Below are positions 45,026-53,453 of a stretch of 64,000 bases of DNA, piece after piece. Positions within the stretch are counted from its first letter, which is position 1. Each line of letters opens with the position of its first letter. The DNA comes from Streptomyces sp. MH60 (lineage in GTDB: Bacteria; Actinomycetota; Actinomycetes; Streptomycetales; Streptomycetaceae). The stretch is from the NCBI RefSeq assembly GCF_002939385.1, contig NZ_MULI01000002.1, forward strand, positions 1 to 64,000, in the 5' to 3' direction. A program made the position numbers and the translations under genes. Under the pieces are notes generated by a model. It saw only the letters and a list, made by a program, of their open reading frames with translations. It was not told where the DNA came from and did not search any database.

Positions 45026-46431
45026 TGTCACTGAACGGCAATTCCGGCACAACCGAGTCCGCGGACAGAGGAACGAGGGTGTTCATGAATCTGGAAGAGA
45101 AGATCCAGAAGTCCGGAAACGTCGTGGAGATGCTGCGCAACGCTCCGCAGGGTCCCTACGTGTACCCCATGCGCGCCGAGTACACGAACTGGCGGGACGA
45201 ACAGCGTGCGTGGCGGGAGACGGCGGTGCTCTTCGACCAGTCGCACCATATGACGGACATATACTTCAAGGGCCCGGACGCGTTGCGGCTGATGTCCGAC
45301 CTTGGCGTCAATGGATTCAAGAACTTCGGCAGGAACAAGGCGAAGCAGTTCGTGGCGTGCAACCACGACGGATACTTCGTCGGGGACGCCATCCTGTTCG
45401 CCTTCGAGGACGACGAGTTCAGCCTGGTGGGACGGCCGGTCGCACCCAACTGGGCCGCCTTCCACGCCGAGAACGGCAACTACCGCGTCACGGTGACGCG
45501 CGACGAGCGGTCCGTGGCCAACAACGGCAGGCGCCTCACCTTCCGGTTCCAGCTCAACGGCCCGGCGACCCACCGGATCGTCGAGACGGCGGTGGGTGCG
45601 CCGCTCCCGCGGATCAGGTTCTTCGCCATGGGCGAGTTCGAGATCGCGGGAGTCCCCGTCCGCGCTCTCAACCACACCATGATCGGGGCGCCCGGGGAGG
45701 AGTTCACCGGACTGGAACTGGTCGGCCCCTCGGAGCACGGCGAAACGGTCCGCGAGGCGCTCCTCGCGGCCGGCGAGGAGTTCGGTCTGCGCCTGGGCGG
45801 TTCCCGCGCCTATCCCTCCACCGCCATCGAGTCCGGCTGGATCCCCGCGCCGGTGCCGGCCATCTACACCGGGGAGTCGATGAGGCCGTTCCGGGAGTGG
45901 CTGTCCGCGGACGGCTTCGAGGCGAACGCGTCCGTCGGCGGCAGCTTCGTGTCGGAGAACATCGAGGACTACTACGTCACGCCGTGGGATCTCGGCTACG
46001 GCCGGGTGATCAAGTTCGACCACGACTTCATCGGGCGCGAGGCACTGGAGGGGATGGCCTCCAAGCCCCACCGCCGGAAGGTGTGGCTGCGCTGGAACGA
46101 CCGGGACACGGCCGAGCTGATCGCCGACAGCCTGTTCGGCTCGGGGCCGCACGCGAAGTACCTGGAGATGCCGGTCTCCAACTACGCCACCGGGTCCTAC
46201 GACCGGATCCTCGTCGACGGCCGGCCCGTGGGCATCTCCGCGAACGCCGGATACACCGTCAACGTCGGGGGCTGGTCCTCGCTGGCCATGGTGGACGAGC
46301 ACGAGGCCGTCGACGGCCGCGAGGTGACGATCGTGGTCGGTGAGCCGGACGGCGGTTCGGCCAAGCCCACGGTCGAACCGCACGTCCAGCGCCACATCCG
46401 CGCCACGCTCCGCACCCGGCCCCTGGTGTGA
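45025..46431 (+). CDS. LigM-like tetrahydrofolate-dependent O-demethylase (GcvT family)
   Basis: 468 residues, close to LigM (about 470). The ATG at 45025 overlaps the upstream stop (TGATG); an internal ATG at 45085 is an alternative. The N-terminus (VVEMLRNAPQGPYVYPM ... NWRDEQRAWRE, AVLFDQSHHMTDIY), the centre (GSRAYPSTAIESGWIPAPVP, AIYTGES) and the segment GGSFVSENIEDYYV, GYGRVIKFDHDFIGREALE resemble the vanillate/3-O-methylgallate demethylase as I remember it, more than glycine-cleavage GcvT or the shorter DMSP demethylase DmdA. LigM moves an aryl O-methyl group to tetrahydrofolate, giving a phenol and 5-methyl-tetrahydrofolate. Flanking MetF-like and PurU genes supply the C1 exit. The actual methylated substrate here is unknown; vanillate-like aromatics are the first guess. 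Confidence 0.85.
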   Translation: MSLNGNSGTTESADRGTRVFMNLEEKIQKSGNVVEMLRNAPQGPYVYPMRAEYTNWRDEQRAWRETAVLFDQSHHMTDIYFKGPDALRLMSDLGVNGFKNFGRNKAKQFVACNHDGYFVGDAILFAFEDDEFSLVGRPVAPNWAAFHAENGNYRVTVTRDERSVANNGRRLTFRFQLNGPATHRIVETAVGAPLPRIRFFAMGEFEIAGVPVRALNHTMIGAPGEEFTGLELVGPSEHGETVREALLAAGEEFGLRLGGSRAYPSTAIESGWIPAPVPAIYTGESMRPFREWLSADGFEANASVGGSFVSENIEDYYVTPWDLGYGRVIKFDHDFIGREALEGMASKPHRRKVWLRWNDRDTAELIADSLFGSGPHAKYLEMPVSNYATGSYDRILVDGRPVGISANAGYTVNVGGWSSLAMVDEHEAVDGREVTIVVGEPDGGSAKPTVEPHVQRHIRATLRTRPLV

Positions 46432-46489
46432 CCGTGCCACGCCAGGACCCTCCGGGCGCTGCCCCTCATCGTGGAGGACGTGATTCCTC

Positions 46490-47347
46490 ATGACCGCATC
46501 CCGCTACGTCCTCACCCTGAACTGCCCCGACCGGCCGGGGATCGTCCACGCCGTCTCGACGTTCCTGCTGGGCAACGGGTGCACCATCGTGGAGAGCCAG
46601 CAGTTCAGCGAGCGCAGTGCAGGCACCTTCTTCATGCGGGTCGAGTTCGAGCCGCTCGACCCCCTGACCACGATCGACGCGCTGCGCGACGGATTCACGA
46701 GCGTGCCGGAGCGGTTCTCCATGGAATGGCGGCTGATCGACGCCTCCAGGCCCCAACGGCTCCTGATCATGGTCAGCCGGTTCGGCCACTGCCTCAACGA
46801 CCTGCTGTTCCGGGCCTTCAACGGCGGATTGAACGCCGAGGTCGCCGCCGTGGTGTCGAACCACCCGGACCTGCGGCACCTGGCCGAGACGTACGACGTC
46901 GACTACCACCACATCCCGGTCACGCCGGAGACCAAGCCGGCCGCCGAGAAGGAACTGGTCGGCCTGGTCGAGGACCTCGGCGTGGACCTCGTCGTCCTGG
47001 CCCGCTACATGCAGATCCTCTCCCCGGAACTGTGCAAGAGGCTGGAGGGGCGGGCCATCAACATCCACCACTCGATGCTGCCCAGTTTCAAGGGCGGACG
47101 CCCCTACCACCAGGCCCATGCCCGAGGGGTGAAGCTCGTCGGGGCCACCGCGCACTACGTCACCCCCGACCTCGACGAAGGCCCCATCATCGAGCAGGAG
47201 GTGGCGCGCATCGACCACTCCATGAACGCGGCCGACGCCGCCACCCTCGGCCGGGACGTCGAATGCCTGGCACTGTCCCGAGCGGTGCGCTGGCACACGG
47301 AGAACCGCGTCCTGCTGGACGGGAAGCGCACCGTCGTCTTCCCGTGA
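46490..47347 (+). CDS. purU: Formyltetrahydrofolate deformylase PurU
   Basis: 285 residues. An ACT-type domain occupies ~5-85 (YVLTLNCPDRPGIVHAVSTFL) and a formyltransferase-fold hydrolase ~88-285, with the catalytic set N191, H193 (NIHHSMLPSFKGGRPY) and D229 (DLDEGPII). PurU hydrolyses 10-formyl-tetrahydrofolate to formate and free tetrahydrofolate. Here it is the third gene of the MetF/LigM operon, 58 bases after the demethylase. That fits a dedicated job: regenerating tetrahydrofolate and releasing the removed methyl carbon as formate. The step between methylene- and formyl-tetrahydrofolate (FolD) is not encoded nearby and is presumably housekeeping. Confidence 0.93.
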   Translation: MTASRYVLTLNCPDRPGIVHAVSTFLLGNGCTIVESQQFSERSAGTFFMRVEFEPLDPLTTIDALRDGFTSVPERFSMEWRLIDASRPQRLLIMVSRFGHCLNDLLFRAFNGGLNAEVAAVVSNHPDLRHLAETYDVDYHHIPVTPETKPAAEKELVGLVEDLGVDLVVLARYMQILSPELCKRLEGRAINIHHSMLPSFKGGRPYHQAHARGVKLVGATAHYVTPDLDEGPIIEQEVARIDHSMNAADAATLGRDVECLALSRAVRWHTENRVLLDGKRTVVFP

Positions 47348-47390
47348 ACCGCCCGGACCCGCAAGCAGACCGCATCACACGGAGGCATCG

Positions 47391-47894
47391 ATGCCCATAC
47401 CCGGAATCACCCGTGCCGATCATTTCGGAATCACCGTCCCCGATCTGGACCAGGCGCGCGAGTTCTTCGAAGACGTGCTCGGCTTCACGTACCTGTACCG
47501 GCTCGGACCGCTGCGCGACGACGAGGGCCACTGGATGAGCGAGCACCTCAACGTGCACGACAGGGCCGTGTCACCGCGCATCTTCTTCTTCGGAATCGGC
47601 GGCCACGCCGTTCTGGAGGTCTTCGAGTACCAGTCTCCCGACCAGCGGCTGGAACCCCCGCGCAACAGCGACATCGGCGGACACCACCTCGCCCTGTACG
47701 CCGAGGACATCGACGCGGCGGTGGCCGATCTGCGGCGGCGCGGTCTGCGCGTGCTCGGGGACCCCACGGACAGCAAGGGTCCGCACGAAGGACAGCGGTG
47801 GGTGTACTTCCTCTCGCCGTGGGGGCTCCAGTGCGAACTGGTGTCGTACCCGAACGGCAAGGCGTACTTCCGCACCCCGGAAGCCTTCGCCTGA
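47391..47894 (+). CDS. VOC-superfamily (glyoxalase/extradiol dioxygenase-like) protein
   Basis: 167 residues built of two beta-alpha-beta-beta-beta modules: RADHFGITVPDLDQAREFFEDVLGF near the N-terminus and GGHHLALYAEDIDAAVADLRRRG from ~102. Probable metal ligands are an early His (ADHFG), a Glu in VLEVFEY, a second His in GGHHLALY and a late Glu in LQCELVSYP. VOC members include lactoylglutathione lyases, extradiol ring-cleavage dioxygenases and resistance proteins. At one VOC unit this is too short for a classical two-unit extradiol dioxygenase. It is fourth in the demethylase operon, 43 bases after purU, so it probably acts on the demethylated product or a downstream intermediate. Confidence 0.85.
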   Translation: MPIPGITRADHFGITVPDLDQAREFFEDVLGFTYLYRLGPLRDDEGHWMSEHLNVHDRAVSPRIFFFGIGGHAVLEVFEYQSPDQRLEPPRNSDIGGHHLALYAEDIDAAVADLRRRGLRVLGDPTDSKGPHEGQRWVYFLSPWGLQCELVSYPNGKAYFRTPEAFA

Positions 47895-47964
47895 TCCGCC
47901 CGACAGCGGCGGTGTCGCTCCCGGTCCGTTCTGTTAATCCCGGGGAAACCGGGCTTGACCGTCG

Positions 47965-47993
47965 CCACGGTGTTTTCGACCATGACACCGTGG
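47965..47993. promoter_or_regulatory. Inverted repeat upstream of the SARP-type gene
   Basis: Arms CCACGGTGT (47965-47973) and ACACCGTGG (47985-47993) are a perfect 9-base inverted repeat with an 11-base spacer, between the VOC stop and the regulator start. A TTGACC hexamer lies just upstream (47955-47960). It may be an operator or a weak terminator of the C1 operon. Confidence 0.45.
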
Positions 47994-48121
47994 GGTCGTT
48001 CGGGCGTCACGTGGCACCGGCCTGCCGCGGCCGGTGCCGCCCCGGCGACACGGTGTTCTGACCTCGAGTTGGGCGGGCCACATTGCACGACGAGCACGGG
48101 CTTCACGCGAACGGCCGGCGG

Positions 48122-51115
48122 ATGGTCATCCGGCGGAAGCTGACCGCGCCCGAGCCGGGCGACGACATCGTTCGGCGCGACCGCCTGACCGAGCGGATCC
48201 GCTCACTCGTCGACCGTCACCCCGTGGTCACGGTGTGTGCCACCGCCGGCGGAGGCAAGACCACGGCCGTCGCCGTGGCCCTGCGGGACCTCGGCCGTCC
48301 CATCGCCTGGCTGTCACTCGACGGGACGGAACAGGCCCCGGGACGGCTGCTGGTCTACCTGGAGGCTGCGGTCGAGGGCCACGTCCCCGCGGCGGGCCAC
48401 GTCGCCACCGACGCCCTGCACGACGGCATCCGGACCGGCGAGGCCGCGGGCCTGCTCGCGGAGAGCCTCCAGGGCAGTGGACTGGTACTGGTGTGCGACA
48501 ACGTCGAACGCATCGCCTCCGACGAGGGATGCGTCGCCATCCTGTCTGCGCTGGCCCGGTACCTGCCCGCCGGCGTCAGCCTGGTCCTCCTCTCCCGCAC
48601 CCGAGTTCGACTCGACTTCGGGTCGATCGGCGACGTCTTCCGCGTGGGCGAACTGGGCGAGGAGGATCTGGCCTTCGACGCCGACGAGGCCGCGAAGGCC
48701 CTGCGGCTGGTCGGCGAGTCCGACGCGGACGTCGAGAGCGTCGTCGACATGACGGGCGGCTGGGTGGCGGGGGTGCTGTTCGAGGGATGGCGGTCGGCCG
48801 AGGCGGCCGACGACAGGTCCGACGCCCTGCGCGACTACCTCTCCGCGAACATCCTGCGCACCCTCCCGGCCGACGAACGCACCTTCCTGCTGCACACCAG
48901 CCCCCTGGCCGAGATCTCGGTCGCCGACGCGGTGGCGCTCGGCCAGAGCGACGCGGCCCGGCTGATGACCCGCCTGCGGTCCCAGCGGCTGCCGGTGCTC
49001 TGGTCGAGGGACGGGACCCGGCTGACCCCGCACCACCAGTTCCGGGAATTCCTGGCCGGGGAACTCGAGCGGACGGAGCACCCGGAGAAGGTGCGGCGAC
49101 TGCACCGGCTCCACGCCGACCTGCTGGTGCAGCAGGGCGCGTTGGAGGAGGCCGTGGACATATTCCTGCGCCTGGGGGACACGGAGGACGCCTGGCGGCA
49201 GGCCGCGGTCGCCCTCCCCGACCTGGTGGCGCGCATGGACTTCGCCTCGGCGGCCCGGTGGCTGGACGCGATGGACGCCTCCCGCAGGACGCCGACCCCC
49301 GAGGTCGGCACCGTGGTCCTGCGCGTGTCCTTCGCCCTCGAACAGTGGGGCCGCGGCAACGAGTTACTGGACCGGCACGGCTACGACTGGCTCCCGGGGC
49401 CCGACTCACCGCACTTCGAGGAAGCGCTGCTGCTCACGACGTGGTGCCTGTGGCACTCCGGCCGACTCGCCGAGGCGCGTACGGTGGCCGACCGGCTGCC
49501 CGCCGGCCGGGCACGGGAGGGCGCCGACAACCTGCTGGCGCTGTCCGGTGGCGACGCGCCGCCCTTCCCCGAACCCGTTTCGGGGTCCTCGGGCACCGTG
49601 GACGGTCTGCTCATGCGGATCGCCTACTTCCGCGGCCGGCTCGGCGGGCTCGAACGGCCCGGGGCGTTCGACCCGTGGAGGTCGGTGCTGGGCGCACCCT
49701 GGATCATCGCCGGACTGCGCGCGACAGGCCGCCTGGACGAGGCCATGGAGATGTACGAGGTGCGCCGTGACTCGTGGCAGCCGCCCTGGCTGCACGCCTT
49801 CGACGCCGTGGACCTGATGGTCGACCTCGGACGGCCGGACGAGGCGTGGGCCGCGCTGAAACGCGGCCGGCGGCTGATCGCCGAGACGGGTTCACGCCTC
49901 TACCACGTCTTCGGCCTGCTCAACGAGGCGAAACTCTGCCTGCGCCTGCACCGCGACACCGACGCGGCCGACCGCGCGCTCGCCGAGGCGGAGGCGAGCG
50001 GCGCCTCCGAGCACGCGTTCAGCAGAGAACTGGGCCAACTGTGGCGCGGACTCAGCCTCCTCATCCGCAACCGTGACACCGAGGCACGCACCGAACTGGA
50101 GACCTGCGTCGACGGAATGCGCCGCGGTGACCGGCGGCTCGAACTCGCCACCGCCGCCGCCTACCTGGCGGAGGCGTACTGGCGGCTGGGCGAGGAAGAG
50201 GCGTCGGACGCCGCCGCCGAACTCGCCCTCACCGAATCCGCGGCACAGGGGTCCCAGCACCTGCTGCTGGCCGCGCTCACGGACGTGCCCGCCGTCGCGG
50301 TGAGGGAGGCGGACGCCTCACCGACTCGGATGTCGCGCTGGCACGAACTGATCGCCACGCTGTCCAGCCAGGACCCGCTGCGGGTCAGTGCGCGGGCACC
50401 GCGGCTGTCCCTGGAGGAGTTCGGCGAGCCCGTACTGACCGTCGACGGGCAGGAGACCGCGCCGCGGCTGAGCAAGAGCATGGAACTGCTCAGCTACCTG
50501 CTCGGAGCCCGGCGCGAGGTGCCGCGCCAGGAACTGCTGGACGCGCTGTTCGACGGCCGTGACAACGCGGCCGGACGCAGCTACCTCCGGCAGACGCTCT
50601 ACCGCCTGCGCGAGGTGCTGCCGGAGGAACTGGTGCCGCACCAGGACGGCGACCGGTTCTCCCTCGCCTGCCCCGACCTGGTCAGCGGCACCGCGCAGGT
50701 CGTGCTCGACTCACTTGTGCAGGCGGACCACCAGGACGGCGAGATCCGGCTGCGCACCATGACCGAGGCGCTGGCCCACGCCGACCGGGGGCCCTACCTG
50801 GAGCCCGTGTCCAGCCTGTGGGTGGAGCAACGCCGGTCCGAGATCGACGAACGCGTCACCGGTGGCCGGATCGAGGCGGCGCGACTCGCGTTCCGGCTCA
50901 GCAGGTACCGCGAGGCACGGCGGCTCGTGAACGAGGTGCTGAGGACGAGCCCGCACCGGGAGCAGGCATGGCAGTTGGCCATCTCTCTGGCCCACGCCAG
51001 CGGCAGCGACGATTCGGTGCTCGGGCTGTACCGGCGGTACACCACGGTGATGCGCGAGTTCGGCGTCGCGCCGTCCGCCGAGGTGCGCCGCCTCGTCTCC
51101 CGGCTGCGCCGCTGA
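48122..51115 (+). CDS. Large STAND-ATPase regulator with C-terminal SARP/BTAD domain
   Basis: 997 residues from ATG 48122 (a TTG at 48083 would add 13). The N-terminus (IRRKLTAPEPGDDIVRRDRL) and P-loop (TAGGGKTT, about 41-48) are those of MalT/LAL-type STAND ATPases. A TPR-like helical middle follows (~320-720). Instead of the usual LuxR helix-turn-helix, the C-terminus (~765-997) is a SARP-type winged helix (FGEPVLTVDGQETAPRLSKS ... LLSYLLGARREVPRQELLDALF) plus BTAD helices (LAFRLSRYREARRLVNEVLR). It is thus a MalT-like sensor on a SARP output, expected to activate in response to a ligand. It sits between the C1 operon and the bicupin gene and is the likely pathway activator. SARP genes also control antibiotic clusters, but no biosynthetic genes are present here. 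Confidence 0.88.
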   Translation: MVIRRKLTAPEPGDDIVRRDRLTERIRSLVDRHPVVTVCATAGGGKTTAVAVALRDLGRPIAWLSLDGTEQAPGRLLVYLEAAVEGHVPAAGHVATDALHDGIRTGEAAGLLAESLQGSGLVLVCDNVERIASDEGCVAILSALARYLPAGVSLVLLSRTRVRLDFGSIGDVFRVGELGEEDLAFDADEAAKALRLVGESDADVESVVDMTGGWVAGVLFEGWRSAEAADDRSDALRDYLSANILRTLPADERTFLLHTSPLAEISVADAVALGQSDAARLMTRLRSQRLPVLWSRDGTRLTPHHQFREFLAGELERTEHPEKVRRLHRLHADLLVQQGALEEAVDIFLRLGDTEDAWRQAAVALPDLVARMDFASAARWLDAMDASRRTPTPEVGTVVLRVSFALEQWGRGNELLDRHGYDWLPGPDSPHFEEALLLTTWCLWHSGRLAEARTVADRLPAGRAREGADNLLALSGGDAPPFPEPVSGSSGTVDGLLMRIAYFRGRLGGLERPGAFDPWRSVLGAPWIIAGLRATGRLDEAMEMYEVRRDSWQPPWLHAFDAVDLMVDLGRPDEAWAALKRGRRLIAETGSRLYHVFGLLNEAKLCLRLHRDTDAADRALAEAEASGASEHAFSRELGQLWRGLSLLIRNRDTEARTELETCVDGMRRGDRRLELATAAAYLAEAYWRLGEEEASDAAAELALTESAAQGSQHLLLAALTDVPAVAVREADASPTRMSRWHELIATLSSQDPLRVSARAPRLSLEEFGEPVLTVDGQETAPRLSKSMELLSYLLGARREVPRQELLDALFDGRDNAAGRSYLRQTLYRLREVLPEELVPHQDGDRFSLACPDLVSGTAQVVLDSLVQADHQDGEIRLRTMTEALAHADRGPYLEPVSSLWVEQRRSEIDERVTGGRIEAARLAFRLSRYREARRLVNEVLRTSPHREQAWQLAISLAHASGSDDSVLGLYRRYTTVMREFGVAPSAEVRRLVSRLRR

Positions 51116-51198
51116 ACGGTGCGCACGGTTTCCGGGGGATTAACACCCCGGCGACCACACTCGGTCCCGCCACTACGCGTCAACCGTGGAGGGAACTC

Positions 51199-52071
51199 AT
51201 GGCATACCACATTTCACGTGCCGCCGAACGCGAATGGATCGACGTCAAGGACGTGCCCGGACTGCGCCAGGCGCTGATGGTCGGCGAGGTCCACGGGTCG
51301 CACCACATGGAGATCTCCCTGTACGAACTGGCACCCGGCGCCACCCTGGGCTGGAACCGCTGCCCGTTCGAGGAGTCGTGGTTCGTGACGGGGGGCAACG
51401 GCCGCGCGGCCCTCGCGGGCCTGGAGTACGACCTCGGTGCCGGTGACTACGGGGTGGCCCCCGTCGGCATGCCGCACTCGCTGTCGGCCGGCGACCAGGG
51501 CCTGAGCTGGTTCTCGGTCCGGGCGCCGAAGCCTCCGACGTTCGACGGCGCGCGCAGCCACATCTCGGCCGAGCCGCTGTCCGGCGAGTACCTGGGACGG
51601 CCGTCGGAGAACGACCCGCGACACCGGTTCGTCGGCCACTACAGCGAATCGACCGACGTGGTCCCCTTCGGTGACCTGTCCATGCCGGGCTATCACGGGC
51701 CCAACATCAAGAACATCGGCATCCGCATGATGGTCGACCAACTGCTCGGCGCGCAGCACCACACGACCTTCATCGCCAGCATCGCCGGACGCTCCGGGCC
51801 GGGGCGGGCCGCGAAGGTCCATTACCACCCCTTCGAGGAGATCTACTACTTCATCGGCGGCGGGATGCGCGGCTGGATCGACGGCAACGAGGAGGTCACC
51901 CAGACCGGCGACCTGGTGTGGGTCAGCACCGACGGCACGCACGGATTCGTCAACGAGCGTGACGAGCCCGCCCGTTGGATCGAAGTCCAGTCTCCGGTGC
52001 CGCCCACTTCGGACGCCTTCTTCTTCCCCGACGACTGGCGGAGCCTGCCCGAGGCCGGAGAGACCCGGTGA
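51199..52071 (+). CDS. Bicupin protein, possible ring-cleavage dioxygenase or isomerase
   Basis: 290 residues from ATG 51199, after GGAGGG. Two cupin folds are visible. The N-terminal one (~40-110, GWNRCPFEESWFVTGGNGRA ... GDYGVAPVGMPHSL) lacks a full metal set. The C-terminal one (~185-265) has likely ligands H208, H210, E214 and H248 (KVHYHPFEEIYYFIGGG ... TDGTHGF). Bicupins of this kind include gentisate- and hydroxynaphthoate-type dioxygenases, quercetinases and isomerases, but this protein is shorter than the gentisate enzymes. It follows the SARP gene by 83 bases, with GATTAACA in between, suggesting SARP control. Acting on the demethylated intermediate is a plausible inference; the reaction is unknown. 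Confidence 0.8.
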   Translation: MAYHISRAAEREWIDVKDVPGLRQALMVGEVHGSHHMEISLYELAPGATLGWNRCPFEESWFVTGGNGRAALAGLEYDLGAGDYGVAPVGMPHSLSAGDQGLSWFSVRAPKPPTFDGARSHISAEPLSGEYLGRPSENDPRHRFVGHYSESTDVVPFGDLSMPGYHGPNIKNIGIRMMVDQLLGAQHHTTFIASIAGRSGPGRAAKVHYHPFEEIYYFIGGGMRGWIDGNEEVTQTGDLVWVSTDGTHGFVNERDEPARWIEVQSPVPPTSDAFFFPDDWRSLPEAGETR

Positions 52072-52106
52072 CGTACGGGTCGGTCCGCCTCGTGCTCCCG
52101 GTACGG

Positions 52107-52300
52107 GGCGGCGTACCCGTCGTGCTCCGGTAGGGCCACGCGGTCGGCCCGTCCATCCGGCGGGAGAAGCCGATCTCTCCCCGCTGCTGGTCCCGCCGGA
52201 CCGTCCGAGCTCCTCGACTGCCGGTCGCCGGTCCGCGTCCCCTCGCGGCCGGTGGCCGGCCGCCGCACGTGCACGGACCGCAGTCGCACCTCAACCGCCC
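52107..52300 (+). pseudogene. Degraded copy of the M24-family gene 3' end
   Basis: Most of this 331-base gap is a nucleotide-level relic of the M24 gene. GGCGGCGT, then GGCCACG, GTCGGCC, GTCCATC, the uninterrupted GGGAGAAGCCGATCT and TCTCCC follow in the same order as in 36751-36819, with small indels. CGCAGTCGCACCTCAAC near 52279-52295 matches CGCAGTCCCACCTCAAC at 37043-37059 with one mismatch. The relic is about 130 bases shorter between these landmarks and is out of frame throughout, so no protein would show it. The remainder of the gap (to 52402) shows nothing else except the ribosome site of the next gene. Confidence 0.65.
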
Positions 52301-52402
52301 GCAGGACCGGATCGCCGGCCGACGCGAGCGTCCCCACACCGTGCCGGGGCCACCGCCAGCAGGCCGAGCCCCGGCGAACCGTCTGTTCCGAAGGATGAAG
52401 CG

Positions 52403-53371
52403 ATGACCGAGACAGCCCGTGGATTCGAGATCCCGCCGGTTCCCCGCAACGCGATCGGCCCCAGGGTGCCGGCGCGCGGGTACCTGGTCGAGGAGATCAC
52501 CGGCGGCGTCCACTGGGTGACGGACGGAGGCTACCAGTGCGCGTTCGTGGTGCACGATCACGGAGTCGTCGCCGTCGACGCGCCGCCCTCGCTCGGCGGA
52601 CTCGTCACACGGGCCATCCGGGACGTGACCGACAAACCCATCACGCACGTGGTGTACACGCACTATCACGGTGACCACATCGGCTCCGTGAACCAGTTCC
52701 CGGACGACGCCGTCCGCGTCGCGCAGCAGGAGACGCACTCGATGCTGTGCGAGCACAGCGATCCGCTGCGCCGACTGCCCGACGTGACCTTCAAGGACTC
52801 GTACCGGCTGGAGGTCGGCGGCCAGGTGATCGACCTGCACTACAAGGGGAGCAATCACGCGCCGGGCAACAGCTTTGTCCACCTGCCGCGGCAGCGGATC
52901 CTGATGCTGGTCGACGTGATCTACCCGGGCTGGGTGCCCTTCACGAACATCGCCCAGTCGAAGAACATCCCGGGCTTCATGGCGCACCACGACCACGCGC
53001 TCTCGTTCGACTTCGACACGATGATCACGGGACACCTCACCCGTCTCGGCACCCGGGAGGACATCGAGATCCAGCGTGAGTACATGCACGACGTCCGCGA
53101 CGCGGCCCGGCACGCCCTGGAGATCACGCCGCTGAAGCGCGAACTGGCTCGTGACACGGTCGGGTTGGACCACATCTACGTCTACTTCAAGACCATGTAC
53201 GAGGCAGCCGCCGCGGAGGCGTCGAAGCCGCTCCTCGAGAAGTGGTCCGGGCGGCTGGCCGGGGTGGAGACTCTCGGGGTGAACCACACGCTCACGATGT
53301 ACCACAGCCTTCGCCTGGACGAGAACGCCGAGCCTCAGGTCGTGTTCTTCCCGCCCACCGAAACGGTGTGA
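52403..53371 (+). CDS. MBL-fold metallo-hydrolase
   Basis: 322 residues from ATG 52403 (AAGGATG seven bases upstream). The N-terminal ~35 residues lead into a metallo-beta-lactamase core with H87-x-H89-x-D91-H92 (YTHYHGDHIGS), a further His in KGSNHAPGNS, the bridging Asp in LMLVDVIYPG and a late His (ITGHLTRLG). The ~80-residue helical C-terminus distinguishes it from glyoxalase II and resembles the SoxH/quinoprotein-relay-like and alkylsulfatase-like branch. It lies downstream of the bicupin with a decayed M24 remnant between, and ends at a strong hairpin. It probably hydrolyses an ester, lactone or thioester intermediate of the island's pathway; the substrate is unknown. Confidence 0.85.
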   Translation: MTETARGFEIPPVPRNAIGPRVPARGYLVEEITGGVHWVTDGGYQCAFVVHDHGVVAVDAPPSLGGLVTRAIRDVTDKPITHVVYTHYHGDHIGSVNQFPDDAVRVAQQETHSMLCEHSDPLRRLPDVTFKDSYRLEVGGQVIDLHYKGSNHAPGNSFVHLPRQRILMLVDVIYPGWVPFTNIAQSKNIPGFMAHHDHALSFDFDTMITGHLTRLGTREDIEIQREYMHDVRDAARHALEITPLKRELARDTVGLDHIYVYFKTMYEAAAAEASKPLLEKWSGRLAGVETLGVNHTLTMYHSLRLDENAEPQVVFFPPTETV

Positions 53372-53406
53372 GCGGCGCCGATGACCTCCCCGGCCGCGGG
53401 TCGCCG

Positions 53407-53453
53407 GTCGTGTCTGGTCCCCGCCCTCCCGGAGGGCGGGGACCAGGCACGAC
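53407..53453 (+). terminator. Strong terminator after the second MBL gene
   Basis: TGGTCCCCGCCCTCC (53415-53429) pairs with GGAGGGCGGGGACCA (53431-53445), flanked by further pairing GTCGTG/CACGAC. The result is a very stable hairpin 40 bases after the stop codon. Confidence 0.85.

Noticed and set aside
45028..46491. 487-codon minus-strand frame opposite the LigM-like gene
   Set aside because: Shadow; the plus-strand product aligns end to end with a known family.
48122..51115. SARP regulator as marker of an antibiotic biosynthetic cluster
   Set aside because: No polyketide synthase, NRPS, terpene, lanthipeptide or other biosynthetic core gene is present in the window.
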